Shown here piece by piece: positions 1 to 25,563 of a DNA stretch of 64,000 nt. Within the stretch, counting starts at the first letter, position 1. Every line of letters begins with the position of its first letter. The notes under the pieces were generated by a model that saw only the letters and a program-made list of their open reading frames with translations, was not told the DNA's origin and did not search any database. Location of the stretch: contig CM035350.1 of the NCBI GenBank assembly GCA_020137815.1, positions 9,894,947-9,958,946 on the forward strand. The letters are read 5' to 3'. A program made the translations under genes and the position numbers. Origin of the DNA: Hormiphora californensis. Taxonomy: Eukaryota > Ctenophora > Tentaculata > Cydippida > Pleurobrachiidae.

Positions 1-444
1 TGAAGGAGGGGGTTAAATCAGGGCCGTGTGATCCAACTTTCCTCTGAAAGTCACACAAGTTGTTGTCACGATGCCAACTCACACCATCCCTACTTGTTGT
101 ATAATCGTTACCAGGGTTACCGCGTCACAACATCACCTGTTACCAAGTCACATCTGTTGTCATTTGGGAACGCTTTCAGCGAGCTTCTTAGCAAACCTGT
201 GATTTTCGTAGCGGATTTATTATTCTGACAGTCAAATTGCGGTGAAAGATTTATGGTGATATATAGCCCAGAACTTGCCCCGATCTGCTAACTGCAGTAC
301 AACTCTATGATTAGACAAATATCTAGGCTCATCACCACTCTGGCCTCATGCAATCTTTTCATAGTGTAGTGGTTGTCTGCTGAGAGGTAAAAATAGACAT
401 CTCACTAAAACTTCGCCATGCGTGTACTATCTTTCTCTCTCTCC

Positions 445-485
<41 letters not shown>

Positions 486-849
486 CCTCTCTTTCTTTTT
501 ATATATTTCTTTCTGGCAGTGTTTACTAAAATCTTTCTGTAATCATTTACTTCTGTCTTCCTCGCCGCGGTACTTAAAGAACTGCGCTTTATGAGGTAAT
601 CGAGGTAAGTTTGATGATTTTATTTCGTGAATCGTTAGGCCGGGAAATGGAAAGAAAGTGGAGATAATATCAAAGATTGTAATTAAGACAGGAAATGAAA
701 AAGAGGATTAATTGGTTCAAATTGGTTGAACGTGACGATTATATTTCGTTCGTGATTGTTAAACTAATATAAACGGCCAAAGAACATGGAAGAATTAGTT
801 AAGAAGAGGAATTAATAGGGATGAACTATGAAGAAGAAAGAATATAAGC

Positions 850-896
<47 letters not shown>

Positions 897-1232
897 GACG
901 TGGTACCCGCTTCCGGTTGTAAACACAACCACGAACGCTAAATTTGAGCGACGTCGCTATTTCGGTACGTGGACCTGCGAGAGAAAGAGAGATACATGGA
1001 TGGAAGTAGAGGGAGAGAGAAAAGGAAAAAGATAAAAAAGAAGCACATCTGTTGAACAAAAAACTACTACATTACTGGATATATTTTAGGACACCACTAC
1101 CAGTTCCAATTTATACATATCTACACATGCATCATATGTGTAGACGTGTGTCTGTATATTTACTGAGTACTGCGTGATAAATGTACAGAGATTGTGAGTG
1201 CGGCGAGTGATAAAGTGTGTATCCGGTGAGAT

Positions 1233-1329
<97 letters not shown>

Positions 1330-1626
1330 ACCAGTCGTTCTAGAGATATAAACAGACAACAGCGAGAGTGGTGGATTAGCTCTGTTCATGTTTGACGTGG
1401 GCACAAAGGATCTGCTAAGGTCTCCCAAAAAGGAATAGAAAGAGGGAAAAAAAGAGAGAGAGATAGAAAGAGATAGAGAGAGATAGATAGAGAGGGGAGA
1501 GAGCCCTGTTTATACCTGACTGATTAGACATTGGGATCCCTCCCATGGGAGCACAGATTTCTTTGTCTGCTTGTAGTAATTAGAGCATGGGGTACACGTT
1601 GACTCAACTTCGTTGAGGGCAATGAG

Positions 1627-1657
<31 letters not shown>

Positions 1658-2700
1658 GAGAGAGAGTGTGTGTATGTGCGCAATTTTGTGCCAGCTTTCC
1701 TTCCGGAATAATATGCTTGTGTGTGTAACGTAATTGCCGTAGGTCAAGGAAGAAGAGAGAAACACTCACAAGGATAAAGGAGATAGATAGATAGAGAGAA
1801 AGAGATAGAGAGAAAGAGAAATCATAACAGAATAAAAAATAGGGAGAACACAAGAAATATATGTATATGCGAATAAGTTGGCCAAGAGCATCATTGTGTC
1901 TATAATAAACGATGAATTTACGCCAAATAAAATTCACTTTGTGCAACCTCATTCGAGGCGAAGTCACGTTCCATTTTGGAAGATGATGGTTTGAAGAAGG
2001 AGAATATTAAACTCAGATCTCTGTAAAACATTTATTGGGAAAACAGCTTTATCATTTACCCTAGATATCAACGGTGGAGGCAAGCTGTGTGCGAGATGAA
2101 TGTGTTATTGGTGGGATGGCAATTACTCCTTCATAAAACATACCATCACCACCATTCATCATCGCAACACGTAGCTGAACTACCAAAATAACAAATTCCT
2201 GTATCACATGCGAACATCACACACAGACAGACATCTCTCTCTTCATTTCTCATCTCCCTCTCCTCTCACGGAGGAGCTACGGGGAGTAGTAATACCAGTC
2301 TTTTCAACACTAGTAGTAGAATTCGGAAAAAAGAAAAATATATTCTCTCGTCTCTTTAATTAGTATCCCTCTAAAAGATAGAGCTTTCTCACAACGACAT
2401 TTAATTACGTACAATTAACAGTGATCTGACTAGATCGAGTACTTCTCAATAACGTACACACACCTTGAGAAAGGGGGCTAAAACCAAGAGAGGAAGACAC
2501 GGACATGGAGCAGGTTAAGACAGGACACGTGGGGGTTTATATAGAGTCGCAGGGATACAAACACATAAAAATATTCGGATAAAAACTGGGTTATCAAGAT
2601 ACACGCTCAGTGCGGTGCGTTTCTCATAAACAAAGAGTCCCTCTCTCAGATACACATCGAGTGTCTCTCTACCTCTCTCTTTTTATATGATCCCGTGCAA
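1..2700. other. Non-coding stretch downstream of CK1
   Basis: I see no supportable gene here. The sequence is dominated by CT/GA-rich tracts (about 430-500, 853-893, 1231-1330, 1440-1500, 1625-1670). All open frames in it are low-complexity repeats or lack coding character. It probably represents intergenic DNA beyond the 3' end of the minus-strand casein kinase gene. Confidence 0.5.
853..1330. repeat. (GA)n microsatellites
   Basis: Two nearly pure GA tracts (853-893 and about 1231-1330) lie in this span, the second with a few interruptions. The Arg-Glu or Ser-Leu open frames across them are artefacts of dinucleotide periodicity. Confidence 0.95.
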
Positions 2701-2732
2701 TAGTTTCTTGTACAACTTGAACTTCAAAGAAC

Positions 2733-2738
2733 TTTATT
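2733..2738 (-). other. Possible polyadenylation signal of CK1
   Basis: The top strand reads tttatt, giving AATAAA on the minus strand about 270 bases past the CK1 stop codon. This is a reasonable 3'-UTR length. The assignment is by motif and position only. Confidence 0.35.
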
Positions 2739-2757
2739 TACAAAGCCGTACACAGGG

Positions 2758-2822
2758 AGGTGGACCACTCCGCCGGAGTCCACTCAACCAAGGTGGACCA
2801 CTCCGCCGGAGTCCAATCCACC
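2758..2822. repeat. 33-bp tandem duplication in the CK1 3' region
   Basis: Two adjacent copies of a 33-bp unit contain ccactccgccggagtcc, itself partly self-complementary (ggact/agtcc arms). It lies in the presumed 3' UTR of the minus-strand kinase gene, so the transcript could form small hairpins here. Confidence 0.6.
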
Positions 2823-3006
2823 GGCCACGTGATTAACAATACAACAATCACAGTGGGTCTACTAGTTAGCGGACCGTTTTAACCTATTTTTCAGTTCGGT
2901 GAAGCTCCAAAACCGAAGTCTTGACTCAGTCCGGGCCTTGGTAGTGGGTTCTTCCTGAAACACGTTTACAGTCTTGGAATGGTGTGGATAAAATAATATA
3001 TGGTCT

Positions 3007-6000
3007 TTAGGAATTAGGTGGGTCTTTGGATGGGTCTTGGGGTGAGTCTTTAGGTGGGTCTTGGGGTGAGTCTTTAGGTGGGTCTTGGGGTGGGTCTTGG
3101 GTTGGGTCTTTGGGTGGGTCTTTAGGTGGGTCTTGGAGTGGGTCTTGGGGTGGGTCTTGGGGTTTAGATATCAAACGGTTTTCTAATACTTGGGATGGTT
3201 CTTTGGAACAAGATGTAACACTGCAATTATACACTCTCCCTCCCTTGAAACTTACTGAAGCGATATGTCTGGTGTCATGAGTGATGGGGGATCGAGGTGG
3301 GGTGGGCTTGGCACTCGTGGCCAGTTCCTCCCGGGACCGGACCGCCAACTTTGGGGATGTTATACCCGCCCCGCCATTTTGTTGTGCTTGTGCTTGTTGC
3401 TGTTTCGGTACCCAGTCGTACATGTAGTCCAGCTGGTAGTTATAGTGCCGCAAAACCTGTGGAAAGGATTGGGTAAAATGCTGCAGAATAAAGGGCCCTT
3501 AGTTTTAACTTTTTGTGCTAAGAAGAAGAAGTTAAGAACTACTTGAATTCCCGATGTATACCACCCTGATAAAAAGGAAAGCTCCAAGTGGGTTGCGACA
3601 ATAGCTACAATCTCGCATGCCCATATTAGGGCATAAAGTCGAGTTCTTTTGGTGCACCACATTGTGGGGGGAGTTGACACTTGACAGATCACGCGGTGAA
3701 CCACTAGCACTGCTCAATTTACAATTTTATTAAGTTGTAATAATCTCTTGACGCGATGGTGGTTCCCAAGAAGATTTGATTACTTTAGAGAGGAATATGA
3801 GAGAGAGAGAGAGAGAGACATCGATCATGTGTAGGTTGAGCCGAGCCGTCAGCACGGACTGTAAAATGCTAGGCGCTACAAGGGTACCTAGACCTCCCCT
3901 TGAGCGTGCTCGACAACCTACGGACTGGGGTTTCCTGAAGATGGAGAGAGAGATGGAGAGAGAAAAAGATAGAGAGAACTGGACACTGGTTCTTATACGG
4001 ACTACGGTCGATGGGAAATGGGATCACTGATCAGTTACGAACTTACTTCCCAAAAAAACTATTTCCACTCCCACGACTACTGCTTCAAACACCCCCACTT
4101 CCCCTCAAAACCTAGTCTCATCCCCTACAACAGAACTTCCTTCTCCTCCCCTTCCCCTCAAAACAAGGCTGGATCCAGTTGACAGGTTTGAATTGTAGGA
4201 CACATACTCTCTCAGACAAAACTGACACCTTATACTGTCAGCATAAAGTAAGATAGAGCAAATTGTAACCACAAGTCTACTACTAATACACGTACTGTCT
4301 TTTTTCTCTCGCCCACCGTCTACCTATCTATCTAATCTATATATCTATCTGGGATCTATCTATCTTTCTATCTATCTATCTGTCTATCTATCTTTCTTTC
4401 TATCCTTGTACCTATCTATCTTTCTTAGATCTATCTATCATCTATCTATCTTTCTATCTATCTATCTATCCTTCTCTTTCCCTACCTGTCTAAGGAGATG
4501 GTGAAGGTAGATGTAATTCGGTGTTTCCTCAAACTTCAACTTCTTTACGTAGTTCATGTATGCTTCGTATTCTTGGGGTAGATCCTATGGGGGGAGAGAG
4601 GTTTTAGAACAAAACTTTAAAGGAGAGTATTAACTTGGGACCACACACGACAATGGGCGATCCTTCTAGATATATTTAATAGAAAAACGGTATAGTTTAT
4701 TGAGTTTTGAAATGGCAAAAAGCATTTAGCATTTAGCTTACTTAGCAATGATATCTGAGCAAGAATTCAAGTTATTTAGCTTACCTTACACAACATCTGA
4801 GGGGTATACTGTTTTTTCTTCTCGCAAATCTTTTCGTATTTTTGTTTTTTGTTATTCGCCCGGAGCCCTTGCCAGGGAAGGACGCCCCGTGAGAAGTAGA
4901 GCATCACATAACCCAATGATTCCAAATCGTCACGACGACTGAAAAATTGATGTGAGTAACTGATGGCTAGGGAAAATGTGTGGCAATATATTCGAGTTAT
5001 TGATCAGTTCCGCTTATCATAAAAATAAGTCATGATAACGTCATAGTGTGACCTGCCCAAAAAACAATGAATTCCAATGGGTTATTTCGGGCGGTATAAA
5101 TTATAGTAGTAACTAGTAAGGGGTATAAATTATAATATATTCTTGTTTCCCAGGTACGAGACTGAACTTTATGAGACAATAATAGTGGCAGCCCCACCCC
5201 TTCCTCATCCCCCCTCCCACAGTGACACTGCCTCTAGCTTACTATAGTGTAAATTACACAGGGAAGGGAAGGGAGGGGATGCGCTCTGACGATAGTAGTG
5301 TAACACACACGTCTCTTGCACGTCATATCACACATGTATACACATTCAAAAGGGGATATATTAGTTGTGGTGACGGAGTAACATGACGAAGTAATATATG
5401 ACGTCATCATAGAAGTTAGGATATTATTTGGTATCCTGTGCAGTAGACCTTGCAAACCCTTAACAAGAAACCAGACACTTTATTCTACAGCTGCAGTACC
5501 ATATAAACGCATCTAGCTACATATCGTATTCATGCTAGGTAGTATGTATAACTGTTACAGAATCACATACACATTATTAGAACACATCATGAGAGTTAAA
5601 ATTATCTGTACAGTTCACAGCTGCACATGATTGTACAATTTCCAATAATATTGGCCGGTACGAACTGACACACACACACACACACACAGAGAGTTTAGCA
5701 ACAGAGCTGTTAGCCATGATGATGATGATGATTATTCTTAGAGGTGGAGTGAGAAACAGAGAGAGTGGGAAATAGTGAGAGAGAAAGAGATAAAGAGAGC
5801 AAGAGAGGGAAAGATTGCGTGAGAGAAAGAACAGAAATAGTGAGAGAGAGAGGGAGGTATTTCAAGCAATTACACATGTTTGTTCTGGGGGAGGCACGTG
5901 TGTTATTATGATCTTTATTTCGTTTTTGTTTTCTTCTCACACACACACACAATAAGAAACAACATCGACAATATAATTGTTTCACAGATCATGATGTTTT

Positions 6001-8728
6001 ACATTCAATCGCTCGGGGTGAATCTAAATGCAGATTGACCCAACCAGTTGTGGTGCAGCAGTGGTTAGTAACCACTGGTTACCCCCCCCCCCCCAAACAG
6101 TTTACATGTATACAAAGGGGGCGAGACTAAATACCCAATTCACCCTGTCGGCCGCCGTGTGTGATCGGTAGCCCAGGGCACAAAGAACTTCCTTCCCCGT
6201 CCACACACACACACACACACACACATCAGACAACGTTCTCTCCCCCGGCTCCCCCCTAAATTAGAGAATTACAGGTGTATGTGTCGCCCCTGTTCCACTT
6301 TCTACATGATGCACCATTGCTGTGAACATCCCACAGCATGCACTGCAACATGGTGTGACTACCACATCCCAGAGATATTGGAGTTCCCACGAAAATGCTC
6401 CACCACCACCATCCCTAAAACAACAACACCACCCCTCTCCTACCTCTGTTCAATTCCGATGTGGGCGTTTGTACTGGCGTAACGGGCTGTTCCTGTCAAG
6501 CTCTTTCCATCACGATAGGGAATGTGCGTCCGGTTTTTGCCCATGCGGTACTTTTTCGCTAGACCAAAGTCGATCAAATAGACCTGGAAAATGGGAGTGT
6601 GTGAAAAAGGGACAGATTTTGATTTCGGCGTGTTTAAAACTTCTGCTGAAGTTAGCTAGCAGTTAAAAAACAAAATCAGTGAGAAACACATGTAGTAAGC
6701 AGAAGTGCAGACCTAGAAGTTACTGTGGGTAGGAGGCGCTATAGAACATTGCAATGTAGTTACTACACGCAAATATTTACCACCCGTACATACATTTCTC
6801 TCACTCACTTTATATTGACAGGTAAACCCTTCCTTTCTTTTACTACGACATACACACGGACAATCCCATCAATATACGGACCAACACCTAGAAACCTAAC
6901 ATAAAGACAAACACCTAGAAACCTGACAGAAAGACAAACACCTAGAAACCTAACAGAAAGACAAACACCTAGAAACCTGACAGAAAGACAAACACCTAGA
7001 AACCTGACAGAAAGACAAACACCTAGAAACCTGACAGAAAGACAAACACCTAGAAACCTGACAGAAAGACAAACACCTAGAAACCTAACAGAAAGACAAA
7101 CACCTAGAAACCTAACAGAAAGACAAACACCTAGAAACCTAACAGAAAGACAAACACCTAGAAACCTAACAGAAAGACAAACACCTAGAAACCTAACAGA
7201 AAGACAAACACCTAGAAACCTAACAGAAAGACAAACACCTAGAAACCTAACAGAAAGACAAACACCTAGAAACCTAACAGAAAGACAAACACCAAACACC
7301 TAAAAGAAACAAGATTCTCGTCCGATACAAACCAGACAGGGAAGTGTAATACAAACCGACTGATTAAATATTGTGAACAAACAAACTTATCACGGGATGA
7401 AAACTAAGTTACCGAAACGAAAACAACCCCTCTGATATCCCTTGTACATTTCCAACGAATTATATACTTTCCGGTGGGTGTGTATCGACATGGGGAAGGG
7501 GAATGGGCACCAGGGGGGTGGTTGAAAATTACCGTTTTCGCGTTTTTCTCGCGTCCCATCAGGAAGTTATCTGGTTTGATATCCCGGTGGATGTAACTCT
7601 TCCCGTGAATGTACTCAATCCTGGCTACCATCTGATCTGCCAACATAACCGTTGTCTTGATGCTGAGGAGGGAAATATATTAGATCTGGGATATATTTAT
7701 TGAACTCGGAAAATGAAAAAGGGATGATGCTGTTGGATGAATGCCAAACAGCTGGTTGTTGGCGAGTAAAGAACAGTGGTTTAGCTTTCAAAGCCGTCAC
7801 ACAACCATTAGATCGTGATAATGTTGGCAAATGCCAAATATATATTTGATATAATATTGGTTTATTACCTAAACTGACGACCACACAAGTTGAACAGCTC
7901 CTCAAGGCTGTGTCCAAGAAGTTCTATAATCATAACGTTATAGTTTCCCTCGTGTCCGTGCCATCGGATGATAGGTATTCCCTGAAAGAGGGTGGATTAA
8001 TTTGGACCATCGGATGATCGGTATGGATTAATTTGGAGATGTTCCAGTTGATTTGAATGGTATGAATTGAGTGGGAGGAAGGAATGTTCTCAATGCTCTC
8101 AATGCTTGTGGGAAATTCACACAGAGAGATGCGGTGAGAGACAAAGCAGAGTTCATAGTGTGCAAGGATAGGGAAAGGTAATTAGAAAAGGGAAAGGGAA
8201 ACAAAAGGAAGGGAAATTTTGCAATTGTTACACAATCCAGAAGAGGGTTCACAGAGTTGCTTTTATACATTCCATCTCCCTCAAAGAGGGAGAAAGAGAA
8301 ACCGAGATGAAAAAGAGGAAGATATAAAATTAAACTCGTTTGTGAGCGAAAGAGAAAGATGAAAATGAGATGAGAAGGTGATGGAATCATTCAAAACACA
8401 ACATGTTCTCTACAGATCTCATTATACATTATTGTTATATATCGTACCTTGCCCGGTGATAGGACACGATACAGTCGAGATTCGAAGGAGAGTTGGGGAT
8501 GTTTGGCATTCGAGGGCTCGAGTTTAGCTGCGAATTCCTGTAATGATAGGTTGTCAAGCAGGTTCTGCGTGTACACACGACTCTCTAGCGATAATATCTC
8601 TCTCATTTTACCTGGCCGGTTTTCAAATCTATAGCGAGGTATATTTCACCGAAAGAGCCGCTGCCTAGTTTTTTAACGAGGTTAAATCTGCCAGCTGCGA
8701 TAAATGTATTTGCTTCTCGACCAGGCAT
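3007..8728 (-). CDS. Casein kinase 1 (alpha-like), 8 coding exons
   Basis: This is a serine/threonine protein kinase of the CK1 family. Exons, read downward: 8728-8612, 8537-8448, 7981-7869, 7662-7533, 6583-6444, 4938-4785, 4584-4486, 3456-3007. All have GT-AG borders and phases join without a break, giving 430 residues. Visible motifs are the glycine loop [10 protein letters not shown] (21-30), lysine in AAKLE (K44), HRDIKPDN (132-139, catalytic D134), DFG (155-157), GTARYAS, and [12 protein letters not shown], all diagnostic of CK1. The end of the kinase domain ([13 protein letters not shown]) resembles CK1-alpha more than gamma. The first ATG opens exon 1 directly before MPGREAN. The last 50 or so residues are a (K/Q)DPP/S repeat encoded by a minisatellite, and no palmitoylation-type cysteine tail is present. 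No upstream control element was recognised. Confidence 0.93.
3017..3165 (-). repeat. 15-bp coding minisatellite in the CK1 tail
   Basis: Imperfect 15-bp units (top strand ggtgggtcttggggt and variants) encode DPPQDPPKD-type repeats. They lie in the last exon of the CK1 gene, after a normal linker of about 90 residues. Because 15 is divisible by three, copy-number change would lengthen or shorten the tail without loss of frame. Confidence 0.85.
4321..4476. repeat. (TATC)n microsatellite in a CK1 intron
   Basis: Tetranucleotide tatc/ttct repeats with interruptions occupy the intron just after CK1 exon 7 (minus strand), ending right beside its splice donor. Confidence 0.85.
6887..7300. repeat. 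27-bp minisatellite in a CK1 intron
   Basis: About 15 copies of a 27-bp unit beginning aaacacctagaaacct lie between CK1 exons 4 and 5. Copies differ only at one position (acctaacag or acctgacag). The minus strand stays open across the array and would encode a nine-residue repeat (CLSVRFLGV). It sits inside an intron and has no other coding support, so I treat it as non-coding. Confidence 0.9.
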
Positions 8729-9787
8729 TCTGTGTGTGTGTGTGTGACTTCTTGTTCCGTTACCAGTTCATATCATTACGGGGGGCTAAGAAGGGACAAT
8801 TGGTGTCATGACAGCATATCATAAACATGAAGTATAGGAAAATACAGCTTTCATATTGGAACACGATCCTGATCAGATCTCATTCATTAGCTTTCATATT
8901 TCAAAGAAAATAAAACTGAACAAAGAGAACTAAGCTGCTCAGTAATGCATTGATACTCTAGACATCCACAATGATTTCAAGCTGAATTAATTGTCTACAG
9001 TCGAAAATGACTCATTGGTAAAACAGGAAAGCAGTGACTTATTTCCTCATAAAGCAGTCATATGCATATAATAACAAGTACCGACGATGAATCTGATCAT
9101 TGCAACCATTTGGTTAGTTTATTTGGTAGAGTGAAGAGCTACGACCAATTCTCATGTTCATACATTTAAAACTGTGTGAGACTCACACAGTGTTATTGTA
9201 TGAACACTGTGAGTCGAATAGTAAGCGTTCTGCAAGTACAATTTTGGAATCTAAATATAACACACATGTGTCAGTTCCTCCCTCAAAAATATTCTTAGTC
9301 TGAAAAATATCTTCATCCATTCCCTCGGTGCGTAGGGTCCCCAACAGGGGTTCACGCCCATGGCTGATGGCAACTGCTCTTATCAAATCAAATCAACCCA
9401 TTCCCCCAATTTGTACCTTGGACGACGCTACGTCTTCCACTGAGTTCACACTTCACAGTTCATTGTTCACTGTTCGTCGAATGCTCTACAGAAGAACGAA
9501 TTGTGAAAGTAACTAAATGCGGCCTGAGCGGTGAGCCTGATTTGAGTCTTGTGATATGATTCGATTCTACACTGGGTTAGCACAATGCAGAGAACACAGC
9601 TTATAAACCATTCGGGATCGTGTCTGACTATATCTGGGTGCAGATGTGCGCAACCAAAAAAAAGACCATTTTGAGACTTTTTTCAAACTCAACCACATGG
9701 CTGTCGGGTTGGTGTAGGGGTTGCAATTATTTACACTTGGCTGCAGTCTCCTGTATCAGTGGCCGTTAAAACGCACATTAGGGAATA
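8729..9787. other. CK1 upstream / intergenic region
   Basis: Immediately upstream of the CK1 start codon there is a short (GT)n. Beyond it I find no convincing gene. A small imperfect hairpin lies at 9180-9215 (arms near gactcaca and tgtgagtc). The CK1 promoter presumably lies here, but no recognisable element can be named. Confidence 0.4.
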
Positions 9788-10079
9788 GGGATCCCTAAAA
9801 AAGTTCAGTATTTACACAGAGTTTACACAGTCTTTACTCAGTCGTTACACCCAGAGCGCCCGCGCCGCTCTGGGTGTAACGACTGCGTCTTTCGCACTCG
9901 ATTTGCAGCGTTTTCGGAAACTTTTTTCGCCGCAGCGCTCAATTTTGTCAATTGTGCAGCACACAATCCAATATTTTCTTGGAAAAAGCCACTGTGCGCA
10001 GCACGCGCCGCTCTGGGTGTAACGACTGAGTAAAGACTGTGTAAACTCTGTGTAAATACTGAACTTTTTTAGGGATCCC
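9788..10079. mobile_element. 292-bp MITE with 70-bp terminal inverted repeats
   Basis: The element begins GGGATCCCTAAAAAAGTTC and ends with its exact reverse complement, flanked by TA on both sides (9786-9787 and 10080-10081). The arms match over about 70 bases, ending in acaccccagagc-type sequence, and the middle is GC-rich. No coding capacity is present. TA target duplication and long inverted repeats suggest a non-autonomous Tc1/mariner-like or related element. Confidence 0.85.
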
Positions 10080-10362
10080 TATGCAGCGAATGTGTTCGGC
10101 GAATGTCAGAGTGAGATTTTTTGAATTTTAAGCCCTTGACTTTTTTGGTTCGGCGAACTTTTTGAAAATGCCGATAAACGCGCGTTGAAATGCCGTGTTG
10201 TATGTAATTTACAAGCGCGTTACGTTCGCGCGGGGTCGGGTCAGTCGCGCTTTTTCCAATTTCATAAATTTGAAAAATGAAATCTTCTCTTCATCAGGAA
10301 AACGTTAAAATCGGCCAGCGTTAAAATCTGGGTGTTTCGTGAGTGCTGACAAACGGTTTTTT

Positions 10363-10433
10363 AGGGTTAGGGCTAAAGTGGGGTTAGGGTTAGGGCTGGG
10401 GTTTGGGTTGGGGTTAGGCCTTGACATTTCCTA
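10363..10433. repeat. Degenerate telomere-like TTAGGG repeats
   Basis: Units such as ggttagggttagggct recur on the top strand, interspersed with ggggtttggg variants. More isolated copies occur at 10617-10680 and 11385-11430. They may be an interstitial relic or part of a dispersed repeat. Confidence 0.6.
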
Positions 10434-10454
10434 CCAGATAAACTTTGATTTAGC

Positions 10455-11510
10455 CAAAACGGTTGAGTGGTTTGGCGGTTAGAGCCATTTTAGTGAATCA
10501 ACTTTTTTGGCAGCGCGCACCTGTAAACAGGCCACCAAACACCCAGATCGTAACGGCGCCCGTTAAAATCTGGGTGCCTTTCATTGCTAACAATTCGTAG
10601 TTTTGGCGCGCGCGACGGGTTAGGGCTATCCGTTAGGGTCTGGTTAGGGTTTGGTTTGGGGTTACCGGTTAGGGCTATCGATTCTCTAACTGATACCGTT
10701 TAGTTTACACAAATCGGCCATGTGGTTCCATGGCTATAGCCGTTTGAAAAAAGTCGGTCTAAGTATACTCTTTTGGCAGCGCGCACCTGTAAACAGGTTG
10801 CAAGGCACCCATATTATAATCGCGCCCTCTTCATCATCTTCTCTTCATTTTTTTCTCAACTTTTTAAAAAAAGTTCCCTGTTCTGAAGTTTGTCACGTTG
10901 CTCCGGTCTCCGTCGACCACCAACATAAAGCGTTACCCAAAGTATTGTCCACTAAATCTAAGATGTATTCTGCTGACATCAAATGCTATTTTGCGCGTTT
11001 TGGACGCGTGGACAACGCTTTGGGCGGCGCTGTAAGGGCAGAGGGCTATCTGATTGAGTGGTGTTCCATATCAAATGTATAATTAACAAATAATCTTTGA
11101 AATAGCGAAAAAGGTGGAGGTTAGAGCTATTTTAGTGCAAGGTTCTTAATTGGCAGCACACACATCATACGGCATACCTGTAAACCGGGTGCCACCATAA
11201 TCGTAATTCGTAACGGTGCCGCCAACCTCCAACTGTGTTTAAAAAAATGGAATTTTTGGGGTTTTCTCTCTTCCGGTTTTCAATTGTCTAATCATACAGC
11301 AACAAATAATAAGGGCAAAATTAAATCTGGGTGCCTTCCATTGCTAACAATTCATTGATTTTGGCGTTCGAAACGTATTAGGGCTACCCGTTAGGGTCTG
11401 GTTACGATTTGGTTTGGGATTTTCGTTTAGTACTATGTATTGATTTTCAATCAGATACGGTTTAGTTTACTCAAATTGGTTATGTGGTTGCGTGGCTATA
11501 GCCGCATGAA
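10455..11510. repeat. Diverged direct repeat, two main copies
   Basis: A segment around 10455-10740 (ggttagagcc, ggcagcgcgcacctgtaaac, tctgggtgcctttcattgct, ggctatagccg) recurs around 11107-11510 with many changes, and partly at 10770-10815. No protein was recognised. Origin is unknown; it could be a degenerate transposon family. Confidence 0.6.
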
Positions 11511-11699
11511 TTCACTTTCGCGCAAAAACCGCCCGGAAATTCCAAAACTATTCTCACGCATGCTCAATGAGTACTTATTCCCGTATGAATCTATTGTTCT
11601 TAATGAAGTTTCGAAATTTAATCATCCGTCATGCCACCTGGCACCCTGGCATTGTGTCATCCCCTAAATTGTTTCAAGATCAAGTTACATATACTGGAT

Positions 11700-11857
11700 A
11701 GTTCTTATCACGCTCTCTCTATTCCTCTACATTTCTATCTATCTCGGTGGGAGGAGTCTTCTTCGTGTATCATGCACTGTCCGCTCCTGACTGCATTGTA
11801 GTGCCTTCTAAGGCACCCTGGTACTCATTCCATGATAATGATTGTATCTAACTGCAA

Positions 11858-11902
<45 letters not shown>

Positions 11903-12118
11903 TCTCAGTTCTCACTATCTCTCTCTGTTAATAGTAATGACTGTCAGAACTGTGCAATGAGTCTCATTACATCAGCTCTACGTTGCTAATCCGAGCCTCT
12001 AATTGTGTGTCTACATCTGTAAAGCATTGTTTACCGTCCCATTGTATCACAACCTCATAACAACACACTCTCTGTAGCTAGCTAGAGGGAGGAAGAGAGA
12101 GCGCTCAACAACTCCATC
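11700..12118. other. Region upstream of the SLC44-like gene
   Basis: This holds a (CT)n tract (11860-11898) and otherwise unremarkable sequence up to the first ATG of the SLC44-like gene. It is probably promoter and 5' UTR, though no core promoter motif is clear. Confidence 0.4.

Positions 12119-25563
<13,445 letters not shown>

Noticed and set aside
826-1967. Open frames of poly Ser-Leu or Arg-Glu
   Set aside because: They come from CT/GA dinucleotide tracts, with no codon structure beyond the repeat. The same applies to similar frames across the window.
6805-7299. 164-residue frame with nine-residue repeats
   Set aside because: It lies within a CK1 intron and is produced wholly by the 27-bp minisatellite.
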